From a virus, in IMG/VR virus record IMGVR_UViG_3300022072_000181, positions 1 through 20,396 of that record: DNA of 20,396 nucleotides. One strand, given 5' to 3'. This document shows, piece by piece, positions 7,738 through 16,500 of the stretch. Numbering within the stretch: position 1 is the first letter of the stretch; each line of letters starts with the position of its first letter. The position numbers were made by a program, and so were the translations under genes. A model generated the notes under the pieces. That model saw only the letters and a program-made list of their open reading frames with translations. It searched no databases and was not told the DNA's origin.

Positions 7738-8943
7738 ATGTCAGAAGTAAAAACAAATGAACCTGTTAAACAAGAAGGTGACTTTAAGTTAAAAACTAAA
7801 AAGAAAACACCTAAAAAATTAACCGAAACAAAGGATAATATTACGAAAGTAAATATTAATCCAAAAGAACCTTTAGTAGAGTTAGAAAGTAACGTTACTA
7901 AAGTAGAAATAAAAAAAGAAGACGATGCCATTCAAATCGGAGAAGCAAAAAAGGTATCTGTGGAAGAACCATCCGGAAATAGCGCAGAGGTGGGAGAACC
8001 TGTACAAGAGTCCAACGAGACTACTGAAGGGTTTTCTCCGATCCAAGAAATAACAGAAGCTGAAGTTAAAAAAGTTGAAGCTGACGTTAAAGAAGCTATA
8101 AGAGACGAAAAAGTATTAGGTAAACCATTACCTGAAAATATTGAAAAGCTAGTTGCTTTTATGGAAGAAACTGGTGGGACAATAGAAGATTATACTCGTT
8201 TAAATGCTGATTACAGTAATGTAGACGATAAAACTCTTATAAAAGAGTATTACAAAAAAAATAAACCTTATTTAGATAATTCAGACTTAGATCTTTTGTT
8301 AGAAGATTTTGATTATGATGAAGATATAGATGAGGAAAAAGATATTCGCAAGAAAAAGCTTGCGTTTAAAGAAGAAGTTGCAAAAGCCAAAAACTTTTTA
8401 GAGGAAACAAAGAGTAAATATTACGACGAAATCAAGTTGAGACCCGGCGTAACTCAGGAACAAAAAAAAGCTATGGATTTTTTCAATAGATACAACAAGC
8501 AGCAAGAACAAGCTGAGCAACAACATCAATTGTTTAAAGAAAATACTAAACAACTTTTTAGTGATGATTTCAAAGGTTTTGATATCAAAGTAGGTGAAAA
8601 GTTATATAAGTATAATATTCAAAACAAAGATAAAGTTGCAGAAAACCAATCAAATATTAACAACTTAATCGGGAAGTTCCTTGATGAAAAAGGTAATGTT
8701 AGTGACACGAGTGGTTATCACAAAGCTATGTATGCTGCTGAAAACGTAGATAAAATCGCAGCTCATTTTTATGAGCAAGGAAAAGCAGATGCAGTTAAAG
8801 AAGTTGTAAACAAATCAAAAAACCTAAGTGACACTAAAGCTAGAACTACTCAAAATGATGTGTTTATTAATGGATTTAAAGTTAAAGCTATTTCAGGCGC
8901 TGATTCTACAAAACTAAAAATTAAAACAAGAAAATTTAACTAA
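7738..8943 (+). CDS. Probable capsid scaffold protein (401 aa)
   Basis: Proposed internal scaffold for prohead assembly, from position (between portal and capsid protein), composition and layout. The N-terminus is Lys-rich (LKTKKKTPKKL, ~18-28), residues ~60-105 are an acidic, probably disordered linker, and from ~105 onward the chain is helical: IEKLVAFMEETGGTIEDYTR (~135-154), a KNKPYLDNSDLDLLLEDFDY acidic stretch (~175-194), a coiled coil DIRKKKLAFKEEVAKAKNFL (~202-221), a Gln-rich helix NKQQEQAEQQHQLF, and a basic end (KLKIKTRKF) of the kind that binds capsid subunits. No protease catalytic motif is evident. Codons 62-102 are richer in GC (about 48% over 7921-8043) and lie in the linker. 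The start follows an A/T-only leader. Confidence 0.7.
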   Translation: MSEVKTNEPVKQEGDFKLKTKKKTPKKLTETKDNITKVNINPKEPLVELESNVTKVEIKKEDDAIQIGEAKKVSVEEPSGNSAEVGEPVQESNETTEGFSPIQEITEAEVKKVEADVKEAIRDEKVLGKPLPENIEKLVAFMEETGGTIEDYTRLNADYSNVDDKTLIKEYYKKNKPYLDNSDLDLLLEDFDYDEDIDEEKDIRKKKLAFKEEVAKAKNFLEETKSKYYDEIKLRPGVTQEQKKAMDFFNRYNKQQEQAEQQHQLFKENTKQLFSDDFKGFDIKVGEKLYKYNIQNKDKVAENQSNINNLIGKFLDEKGNVSDTSGYHKAMYAAENVDKIAAHFYEQGKADAVKEVVNKSKNLSDTKARTTQNDVFINGFKVKAISGADSTKLKIKTRKFN

Positions 8944-8960
8944 TTAAAAATTATTAATTA
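8941..8960 (+). repeat. Inverted repeat spanning the scaffold stop and capsid start
   Basis: TAATTAA (8941-8947) and TTAATTA (8954-8960) form a perfect 7-base inverted repeat with a 6-base loop. It begins with the scaffold stop codon and ends on the A of the capsid ATG. It is made only of A and T, so the hairpin would be weak; a binding site or chance are both possible. Confidence 0.4.
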
Positions 8961-10399
8961 TGAGTTTAACTCCTCAATTTGGTAAAATTGTTCCATCTCA
9001 AAGTCAAGAGTTATTGAACAGTAATTACCTACAATTTGACAGTACTGCAGGTGGTGCGTATGATGCTGAAAAAACAAGCACTTTCGCGCAGCAGTATTTG
9101 CCTGAAATTTATGAACAAGAAGTAGAGCGTTATGGAAACAGAACGTTATCTGGATTCTTAAGAATGGTTGGCGCTGAAATGCCAATGACATCTGATCAAG
9201 TAATTTGGTCTGAGCAAAATAGATTACACATTGCATACAACGACTGTACTTTACCTACTAACTTAAGTATTAAAGTTAATACTGTAGCAGGTACAACAAA
9301 CGTTATTTCACCTAGAGCTACTGTTGTTGTTTTAGACACAGTAACTGGAGCTGAAGAAAAATGTTTAGTAACTGATTCTAATACTACTTCTGGTGTTATC
9401 ACTGTGCAGCCTTATACTCTTGCTAATTTAGGAACATTTACATCCGGTGCTTTAAAAGTATTTGTATATGGTTCTGAATATAAAAAAGGTGGCGATGTAA
9501 CAAACGCTATTGCTGGTGCTAACACTGGCACTTCTTACGTTAGTGTTGAACCTACTTTTACTCAATTTGCTAACTCACCAATTATACTTAAAAGTAAGTA
9601 TGTAGTATCAGGATCTGATATGGCTCAAATTGGATGGGTAGAAGTTGCGACTGAAGATGGTGCTTCTGGATATTTATGGTACTTAAAAGCTGAGTCTGAA
9701 ACAAGACTACGTTTTGAAGATTACCTAGAAATGTCTATGGTAGAAGCTGAAAAAGCAACTGGTGCTGCTGCGGCTTCTGCACACGGTAGTGAAGGTTTGT
9801 TTGCCGCTATCAATGATCGTGGTAATGTACAAGTAGGATTTACAGCTGCTGCTGGACTTGACGACTTTGATGCTATCTTAAAAAACCTAGATACTCAAGG
9901 TGCTATTGAAGAAAACATGTTATTCTTACAAAGACAAACTGCTCTTGATTTTGATGACATGCTAGCTTCTATTTCTGGTGGTGCTGCTGGCGGTACTGCT
10001 TTTGGATTATTTGAAAACTCAGAAGAAATGGCTTTAAATCTTGGATTTAGCGGTTTCCGTAGAGGTTCTTATGATTTCTATAAAACTGATTGGAAATACT
10101 TAAACGATGCTTCAACTCGTGGCGCTATCGATGGAATCAACTCTATTGAAGGTGTATTAGTACCTGCTGGAACATCAACTGTTTACGATCAAATTTTAGG
10201 AACTAACATCCGTAGACCTTTCTTACACGTACGTTATAGAGCTTCACAAGCTGACGACAGAAGAATGAAGTCTTGGTTAACTGGTTCTGCTGGTGGTGCA
10301 TTTACATCTACTCTTGACGCTATGGAAGTAAACTTCCTATCTGAAAGATGTTTAGTTGTACAAGCTGCTAACAACTTTGTATTATTCAAAGGAGTGTAA
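8960..10399 (+). CDS. Major capsid protein (479 aa)
   Basis: Main shell protein, expected to adopt the HK97 fold like other tailed-phage capsid proteins. Supporting signs are its place after portal and scaffold, its length, an Ala/Gly-rich composition, and stretches I associate with capsid proteins of uncultured marine phages: EIYEQEVERYGNRTLSGFLR (~49-68), TSDQVIWSEQNRLHIAYN (~77-94), a beta-rich insert (~105-180) ending in YGSEYKKGG, NSPIILKSKYVVSGSDMAQI (~205-224), SGYLWYLKAESETRLRFEDY (~236-255), then helices and a C-terminal segment near FLSERCLVVQAANNFVLFKG. Arg is CGT in about 7 of 19 cases, and TTC, ATC and AAC appear often, which fits translational selection on the most abundant product. 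A hairpin terminator follows 17 bases after the stop. No separate protease gene is seen between terminase and capsid. Confidence 0.9.
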   Translation: MSLTPQFGKIVPSQSQELLNSNYLQFDSTAGGAYDAEKTSTFAQQYLPEIYEQEVERYGNRTLSGFLRMVGAEMPMTSDQVIWSEQNRLHIAYNDCTLPTNLSIKVNTVAGTTNVISPRATVVVLDTVTGAEEKCLVTDSNTTSGVITVQPYTLANLGTFTSGALKVFVYGSEYKKGGDVTNAIAGANTGTSYVSVEPTFTQFANSPIILKSKYVVSGSDMAQIGWVEVATEDGASGYLWYLKAESETRLRFEDYLEMSMVEAEKATGAAAASAHGSEGLFAAINDRGNVQVGFTAAAGLDDFDAILKNLDTQGAIEENMLFLQRQTALDFDDMLASISGGAAGGTAFGLFENSEEMALNLGFSGFRRGSYDFYKTDWKYLNDASTRGAIDGINSIEGVLVPAGTSTVYDQILGTNIRRPFLHVRYRASQADDRRMKSWLTGSAGGAFTSTLDAMEVNFLSERCLVVQAANNFVLFKGV

Positions 10400-10416
10400 T
10401 CACTCAAAACTAATAT

Positions 10417-10446
10417 ACATCCCGTCTTAGGGCGGGATGTTTATTT
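10417..10446 (+). terminator. Rho-independent terminator after the capsid gene
   Basis: ACATCCCGTC (10417-10426) pairs with GGCGGGATGT (10431-10440), one G-T wobble included, around a TTAG loop, followed by TTATTTTAT. The ten-base GC-containing stem stands out from A/T surroundings. It would end most capsid transcripts, protect their 3' ends, or reduce expression of downstream genes. Confidence 0.85.
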
Positions 10447-10452
10447 TATAAC

Positions 10453-10471
10453 TATTTAATTTTATTATATC
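10453..10471 (+). promoter_or_regulatory. A/T-only leader shared with the scaffold gene
   Basis: TATTTAATTTTATTATATC lies directly before the ATG at 10472 and matches the scaffold leader (7719-7737) at 17 of 19 positions. It sits just after the capsid terminator, so it might carry a promoter that restarts transcription, or a shared translation-initiation leader. No experimentally known motif is recognised. Confidence 0.35.
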
Positions 10472-11299
10472 ATGGCTAAAAAAGCTCAAGCAGAAAATGT
10501 TGAGGTTGCAACTCAAGAAGCAGAAGTAAAAACTGCTACAAAAAAACAAATAAAACAAGTTAAACCAGAATGGGAAATTAAAGATAGAATTTATTATTTA
10601 AAAGGTAATAAATCTCCTCTTACTTTCACAATACCTGGAAAGCATACTAAAAAACACGCGTTACTTTATTTTGATGAAAAAACAGGTAAGCAAAGAGAAA
10701 TTAGATATGCTACAAATCAGGATTCGCCTTTTGTAGATGAACAAAAAGGTGAAGCAACTTTAGGTCATATTATCTTTAGAGACGGTGACTTAAAGGTTTC
10801 AAAAGAAAAACAAAATTTACAAAAATTACTTTCTTTGTATCACCCTTTAAAAGGTAGAATGTATGAAGAATTTAGTGCTGTACAAGAAGCTTCTGATGAT
10901 TTAGACATTTTAGATCTTCAAATAGATGCTTTAAATGCAGCTAGAAATATGGATATAGATCAAGCAGAAGCAATTTTAAGAGTTGAACTTGGTTCAAAAG
11001 TAAATACTATGAGTTCTAAAGAACTTAAAAGAGATTTACTTATATTTGCAAGAAATAATCCAAGATTATTTATTAATTTAGCAAATGATGATAATGTTCA
11101 ATTGAGAAACATAGCTATTAGAGCTCAAGAAGCTGGTATAATTAATTTATCTCAAGATCAAAGAACATTTACATGGGGATCAAACGGTAGAAAACTAATG
11201 AATGTTCCATTTGATGAAAATCCATACTCAGCTTTCGCTGCTTTCTTAAAAACAGATGAAGGTGTTGAGATCTATAAATCTATAGATAAAAAACTATAA
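10472..11299 (+). CDS. Conserved virion-region protein of unknown function (275 aa)
   Basis: I do not recognise a named family, although proteins of this type follow the capsid gene in marine phages as far as I recall. The first ~30 residues are Lys/Ala/Glu-rich and probably disordered. A beta-rich part comes next (DRIYYLKGNKSPLTFTIPGK, ~39-58; LLYFDEKTGKQREIRYATNQ, ~65-84; LGHIIFRDGDLKVS), then a helical half with SDDLDILDLQIDALNAARNM and MDIDQAEAILRVELGSKV, and a C-terminal part with RTFTWGSNGRKLMNVPFDEN and AAFLKTDEGVEIYKSI. No transmembrane or catalytic motif is seen. It stands alone between two hairpins, suggesting a distinct expression level. A capsid-associated or head-completion role is a guess from position. 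Confidence 0.85.
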   Translation: MAKKAQAENVEVATQEAEVKTATKKQIKQVKPEWEIKDRIYYLKGNKSPLTFTIPGKHTKKHALLYFDEKTGKQREIRYATNQDSPFVDEQKGEATLGHIIFRDGDLKVSKEKQNLQKLLSLYHPLKGRMYEEFSAVQEASDDLDILDLQIDALNAARNMDIDQAEAILRVELGSKVNTMSSKELKRDLLIFARNNPRLFINLANDDNVQLRNIAIRAQEAGIINLSQDQRTFTWGSNGRKLMNVPFDENPYSAFAAFLKTDEGVEIYKSIDKKL

Positions 11300-11308
11300 A
11301 AACAAGTG

Positions 11309-11346
11309 ATACTATTATAAGGCGGTTTCGGCCGCCTTCTTAGTAT
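11309..11346 (+). terminator. Hairpin (probable terminator) after the gene ending at 11299
   Basis: AAGGCGG (11319-11325) pairs with CCGCCTT (11332-11338); a T-G pair closes a TTCG tetraloop. An outer stem ATACTA/TAGTAT (11309-11314 with 11341-11346) extends it across a small internal loop. The T-run afterwards is short and broken (TCTTAGTATTTAT), so termination may be partial, or the element may serve as an RNA end or processing site. Confidence 0.7.
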
Positions 11347-11363
11347 TTATATAAAAGTATAAA

Positions 11364-12281
11364 ATGGCAGTAAACGTAAACACAGTATATAGAACCGTCT
11401 TGTTAATATTAAACAAAGAGCAACGTGGTTATTTAACACCTGATGAGTTCAATAAAACTGCTACTCAAGTACAGTTAGATATATTTAATTCTTATTTTGA
11501 AACAGAAAATCAACAACTAAGAATACCAGACAATGACTCTGAATATTCTGATAGAATTAAAAATGTACAAGAAAAAATAGCAATATTTCAAACATCAGGC
11601 ACCTGCAGTTATGTAGGGCCTTATTTTACTTTACCTGCGTCAACTACACTTTTAAGTGATTCTTTCTCAACTGTCGCAGGTCAACAAACATATATTCTTC
11701 CCACAATAACATCATCTGATATAGATCAAAACTTAGTCACTGTTACTTTTGGTGGTGTTGTACAACCTAATACAGAGTGGTCTATATCTAGTAACGTTAT
11801 AACACTAACAACTATACCATCGGGAGTTTTTACAGTTGTTGTAAGTGTTAGTTTATCTGATTTTTATAAATTAGGAACAGTAATTTATAAAGATGAAAAA
11901 GAAGTTGAATACGTACAGCCTAATGAATTATTACAACTTAATTTATCACCATTAACAAAACCTACAGAATATTTTCCTGTATATAAATACAAAGATTTAA
12001 AAATACATGTATTTCCTACATCTATAACTTCAAATATATCTTGTACTTATCTTAAAAAACCTCAAAATCCTGTATGGAATTTTGAAACACCATCTGCTAG
12101 TAATAATTATCAATATATTTACAACTCTGCTACATCAGTAAATTTTGATTTACATCCTTCTGAACAAGCAACTATTATAGAAAAAATATTACTATATTCT
12201 GGAGTTATTGTTAATGATCCTACTATTATTCAAGTAGCTGCTCAACAAATACAACAAGAAGAAGTTAACGAAAAATCTTAA
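11364..12281 (+). CDS. Probable head-tail connector/ring protein with inserted beta domain (305 aa)
   Basis: Likely a ring protein that docks under the portal, judged from its place after the capsid block and from a helical N-terminus (VNTVYRTVLLILNKEQRGYL and TPDEFNKTATQVQLDIFNSY, ~5-44) that I associate with connector proteins of marine and crAss-like phages. After ~170 comes the conserved-looking part: YKLGTVIYKDEKEVEYVQPN, LSPLTKP-x-x-YFPVYKY, IHVFPTSITSNISCTYLKKP and an end of helices. Residues ~92-167 read as an extra beta-sandwich (SFSTVAGQQTYILP, TVTFGGVVQPNTEWSISSNV, ITLTTIP) inserted between the two halves. The start follows an A-rich leader after the second hairpin. It could instead be a tail-completion protein. 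Confidence 0.65.
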   Translation: MAVNVNTVYRTVLLILNKEQRGYLTPDEFNKTATQVQLDIFNSYFETENQQLRIPDNDSEYSDRIKNVQEKIAIFQTSGTCSYVGPYFTLPASTTLLSDSFSTVAGQQTYILPTITSSDIDQNLVTVTFGGVVQPNTEWSISSNVITLTTIPSGVFTVVVSVSLSDFYKLGTVIYKDEKEVEYVQPNELLQLNLSPLTKPTEYFPVYKYKDLKIHVFPTSITSNISCTYLKKPQNPVWNFETPSASNNYQYIYNSATSVNFDLHPSEQATIIEKILLYSGVIVNDPTIIQVAAQQIQQEEVNEKS

Positions 12282-12284
12282 TAA

Positions 12285-13502
12285 ATGAGCTTAATAACAG
12301 AAACAAATCAACAATATTATCAAGGTGCACAAATTTTTGTTGTACCTGCTACTGCTACTGGGCAAGAATTTACTACTACTTTTAATACAGATTTAGTTTT
12401 TGGTTCTTTTGATCCTACTATAACTAATTATGCTTTAAATAATTTTAAATTATATACTAGCACTACTGGTTTACCAGGTAGTTTTACAGAATATACTTCT
12501 GCTTATACAGTCACAAGTAACACTATAAAAGTAACTGGATCTTTAACTGCTAATCATTACGTAGTTGTTCAATTAAAAACATTAGATGGTGGTAAATATG
12601 GTAATCAAGATGCTTTTGGAACTACTGTTGAAAATAATTATGGTGGATACGAATATATAAAACTTAATGATATTGTTAATAATTTTTTAGTTGGTTATGT
12701 AGGTGATCAAAAACTAATATCAGATGCTAAAAGAACTGATATTATATTTCATGCTAAAAGAGGTTTACAAGAATTTAGTTATGATACATTAAAAAGCATT
12801 AAATCTCAAGAATTAACTATACCTCCAAGTTTAAGTGTTGTTTTACCTCAAGATTATGTTAATTATGTTAGCGTGTGTTATATAGATGAATTAGGTGTTA
12901 AAAGACCTATATATCCTGCTAATAACTTAACTACAAGTCCTTATAATAATCCTATACAAGATACTGCTGGTGTACCAACGCAAGATAATTTTGGAGATAA
13001 TTTAGAGGGAACATCAATTACTGAAGATAGATGGAAAAAAGCAAATGATACAATAATTAGTCAAGAGTTTTTTGCTAATTTTGATGATTATTTATATTGG
13101 GCTAATTATTGGGGATTAGATAACTTTGGTTTTTATGGTCAGCAATATGGTATAATACCTCAGTATGCTCAAAGAAACGGTTGGTTTAATACTAATTATA
13201 GAGAAGGTAAAATATCTTTTTCAAGTAGTTTAGTAAATAAATTAATTGTATTAGAATACATATCTGATGGCTTAGCTTACGATTTAGACTCTAGAGTACC
13301 TAAAATGGCTGAAGATGCTTTATATGCTTATATATTACATGCTATAATTTCAACTAGAGCTAATCAACAAGAATACACTATTCAAAGATTAAGAAGAGAT
13401 AAAAGCGCTAAATTAAGAAACGCTAAAATAAGACTTTCTAATATTAAACTTGATGAAATAGTTCAAGTTATGCGAGGTAAGTCTAAATGGATAAAACACT
13501 AA
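12285..13502 (+). CDS. Probable second head-tail connector/tail ring protein (405 aa)
   Basis: Begins three bases after the previous stop and is probably co-translated with it. From ~120 on it has a pattern I link to connector or tail-tubular-type proteins of short-tailed marine phages: YEYIKLNDIVNNFLVGYVGD (~122-141), KRTDIIFHAKRGLQEFSYDT (~149-168), the strand SVVLPQDYVNYVSVCYID, a Trp/Tyr-rich surface loop (DDYLYWANYWGLDNFGFYGQ), REGKISFSSSLVNKLIVLEY, and an end rich in Arg/Lys helices (TIQRLRRDKSAKLRNAKIRL). The first ~115 residues look like an added beta domain (QIFVVPATATGQEFTTTF ... YTVTSNTIKV) resembling the insert in the previous gene product. No enzyme motif is seen. The exact ring in the connector stack is not determined. 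Confidence 0.65.
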   Translation: MSLITETNQQYYQGAQIFVVPATATGQEFTTTFNTDLVFGSFDPTITNYALNNFKLYTSTTGLPGSFTEYTSAYTVTSNTIKVTGSLTANHYVVVQLKTLDGGKYGNQDAFGTTVENNYGGYEYIKLNDIVNNFLVGYVGDQKLISDAKRTDIIFHAKRGLQEFSYDTLKSIKSQELTIPPSLSVVLPQDYVNYVSVCYIDELGVKRPIYPANNLTTSPYNNPIQDTAGVPTQDNFGDNLEGTSITEDRWKKANDTIISQEFFANFDDYLYWANYWGLDNFGFYGQQYGIIPQYAQRNGWFNTNYREGKISFSSSLVNKLIVLEYISDGLAYDLDSRVPKMAEDALYAYILHAIISTRANQQEYTIQRLRRDKSAKLRNAKIRLSNIKLDEIVQVMRGKSKWIKH

Positions 13503-13508
13503 AATTAA

Positions 13509-16500
13509 ATGGCTAAACTTAGAAATACTTTTCTAAAGTCTAAAATGAATAAAGATTTAGACTCTAGACTTGTACCAACTGGTGAATATAGAGACGCCTT
13601 AAATATAACGGTAGGTAAATCAGAATCTGCAAGTGTAGGTACTGCACAAAACGTATTAGGTAATTCTGAAATAGGCACAGGTGGTTTTGTAGGTGGAGTT
13701 CTTAATGCTATAGGATATATAAAAGATGATTCAAGAAATATAGTTATATTATTTCAAACTACATATGAAGATCCTAGCGAAACACAAATAACACCAGCTC
13801 CATCAACAGCAACTTGCCGAATAGTTTTAGTTGATTTTAACGGCACAGCGCCATTACAAACAACTTTAGTTGAAGGTAATTGGCTAAATCTAGCAACTAA
13901 TAATCAATATAGTATAACAGGTGTAAATCTAGTAGAAGATTTATTGTTTTGGACTGATAATAGAAATCAACCAAGAAAAATAAATATAGAAACAGCATTA
14001 GCAGATAGTGCATATTACAAGCATGAGCATCAAATATCTGTAGCAAAATACACGCCTGTTGAACCTATCCAATTATTTAAAAAAGTTCAAACTAGAACAA
14101 CAGCAGCTTCTACTACTGCTGTTATATCTGTAGCAAGTACAGTAGGTATAGAAGTCGGAATGTTTCTTGTAGCTAATACTAGCCCTTCAATAAATGGAAA
14201 TCAATATATACAGGTTATTTCAAAAACATCATCAAACGTAACTGTTGATAATGGGAATGCTTCATTTAGTGGAGTGACAGTAGCAAATAATCAAGATATA
14301 ATATTTTTATCATCAACAATGACAGATCAATCTTCTGATTCTACTTGGCCAGGAGATCCTGATTATTTAGAAGGTAGATATGTAAGATTTAGCTATAGAA
14401 TTAGATATGATGATAATGAATATTCTACATTTGCACCATTTACGCAAATATGCTTTATACCTAAACAAAAAGGTTATTTAATAAATGGTGATGAACAAAG
14501 TGCTTTTAGAAGTACAATACTTGATTTTTTTGAAAACAACGTAAACAATATTGAATTATTAATACCTTTACCAACAATTGGTAGTAAATTAATATCAGAT
14601 TATAGCGTTTCTGAAATAGATATACTTTATAAAGAAAGTGATAGTTTAATTGTAAGCGTGTTAGAAACAATTAATGTTTCAGTACTACAAAACAGTATAC
14701 CTACTACTAATATATTTAATTATACATATAGTTCAGAAAAACCTTATAAAACACTACCAGAAGCTCAAACTACTAGAGTATATGATAAAGTACCAGTAAG
14801 AGCAAGAGCTCAAGAAGTATCTGGAAATAGAGTTATTTATGGTAATTATAGAGATAATTGGACTATGCCTAATGATATTAATTACAACGTTGCTGTTCAA
14901 GCTAAAACATCTCAATTTAATAATTTTATAGAATATCCAAATCATACTTTAAAACAAAATAGAAATTATCAAGTAGGTTTTATATTAGCTGACAAATACA
15001 ATAGACAGAGTTCTGTTATTTTATCTTCTAATGATACTGGCACATCAACTACAGGAGCTTTTTTTGGTGGTTCTACTATTTATTCAGCTTATACAACAGA
15101 TACTTTAGTTGTAAAAAGCTGGTTTGGTAATGCTCTTAGAGTTTTAGTTAATTCACCTATATCTGCTTTGAATGACACTGCTGCTGGAACACCCGGTTTA
15201 TATGCTAATCCAATAAGTACAGGTTTAGGTTTTGCTGTTACTGATGCAGTTACTATAACACCAACAACATATACATTTACGTTAGATAATGGAGGAGGAG
15301 CTTATCCTTTATTAACACAAGTTCCTACTGTAGGATCTTATTTGAGAGGTCAATTTACAGATTATGTAGAAGTAAAAAATATTACAGGATCAGGTTCTGG
15401 TCCTTATGTTGTAACTACAGATGGTCAAGTAAATGACATATACAAGTATGATCAAGTAAATTCTTCAGTTGCAAATACTAAATTTGCATACGATATAAAT
15501 CCAATAGGTTGGTATTCTTACAAGGTGGTTGTAAAACAACAGGAACAAGAATACTATAATTCATATTTACCAGGTATGCTAAACGCGTATCCAGATTCTC
15601 AAACATCTGATAGTAGTGTTAAATATGTGCAATCAGCAGTAGGTTCTGTTGTTAGTCTTATTGGATCTGGAACTATACTAAGATTAACAAGAACAGAATC
15701 TACAGAAGGTATTATTATAGGTATGGTTGCTACTAACATAACAACGCCTTTTACAAATGCTTCACCAGTAACTGTAACAAATGTTGTTATTGGAACAACT
15801 GTAGATGTTACTGTAAATCAAGCGGTAACCGCTGGTGCAACTCAAAATATTCTTTTTACAGCCACTCAAGAATTAATAGAGCATGGTGTTAATACGACTA
15901 TTTTTCCAGTTAATGAAGAAAATAAAACAGCGCATATTGTTTTAATAAATGATAATATAAATAAAATACCAAGGGACTTAACAGAAGTTGGACCTGATCA
16001 AAAACAATATAGAAGTAGTGTTGAGCTTTTTGGTAGAGTTGAAAATTTTGGAGATACATATACAGCGCCGCCAAATAACTCTCCGGTTATAATAAATCCT
16101 CAAGCTGTAAGTGTAACAACTGATACTATTACATATAATTTACCAGCTGGTAACGCTATAACTAGATTTAAATCAGGAGATGCTATTCAAGCTGAAAATG
16201 GAGGTCCTTCAGGTGGTACAGCTGTTTATCCAAATGGTTGGCTTAAAGACACTGTAATAGTTTCAAACACTGTTAATCCAGCTGGAACTCTTGGTACTAT
16301 AGTTTTTTCTCCACCTCAACTTATATATGGAGGCGGTGTTTCTTCTCAAACTGATTCATTTACATTTTTAAGAGAAGAAAATAAACAATATTTTCCAGAA
16401 AGAAAAGCAGATACTGTAAACACTATATCTACAGCTAGAGATTTAGATTTTTTACCAAATGGTATAGATAATGTAAGAGGTACTGCAGCTTTAAACTTTT

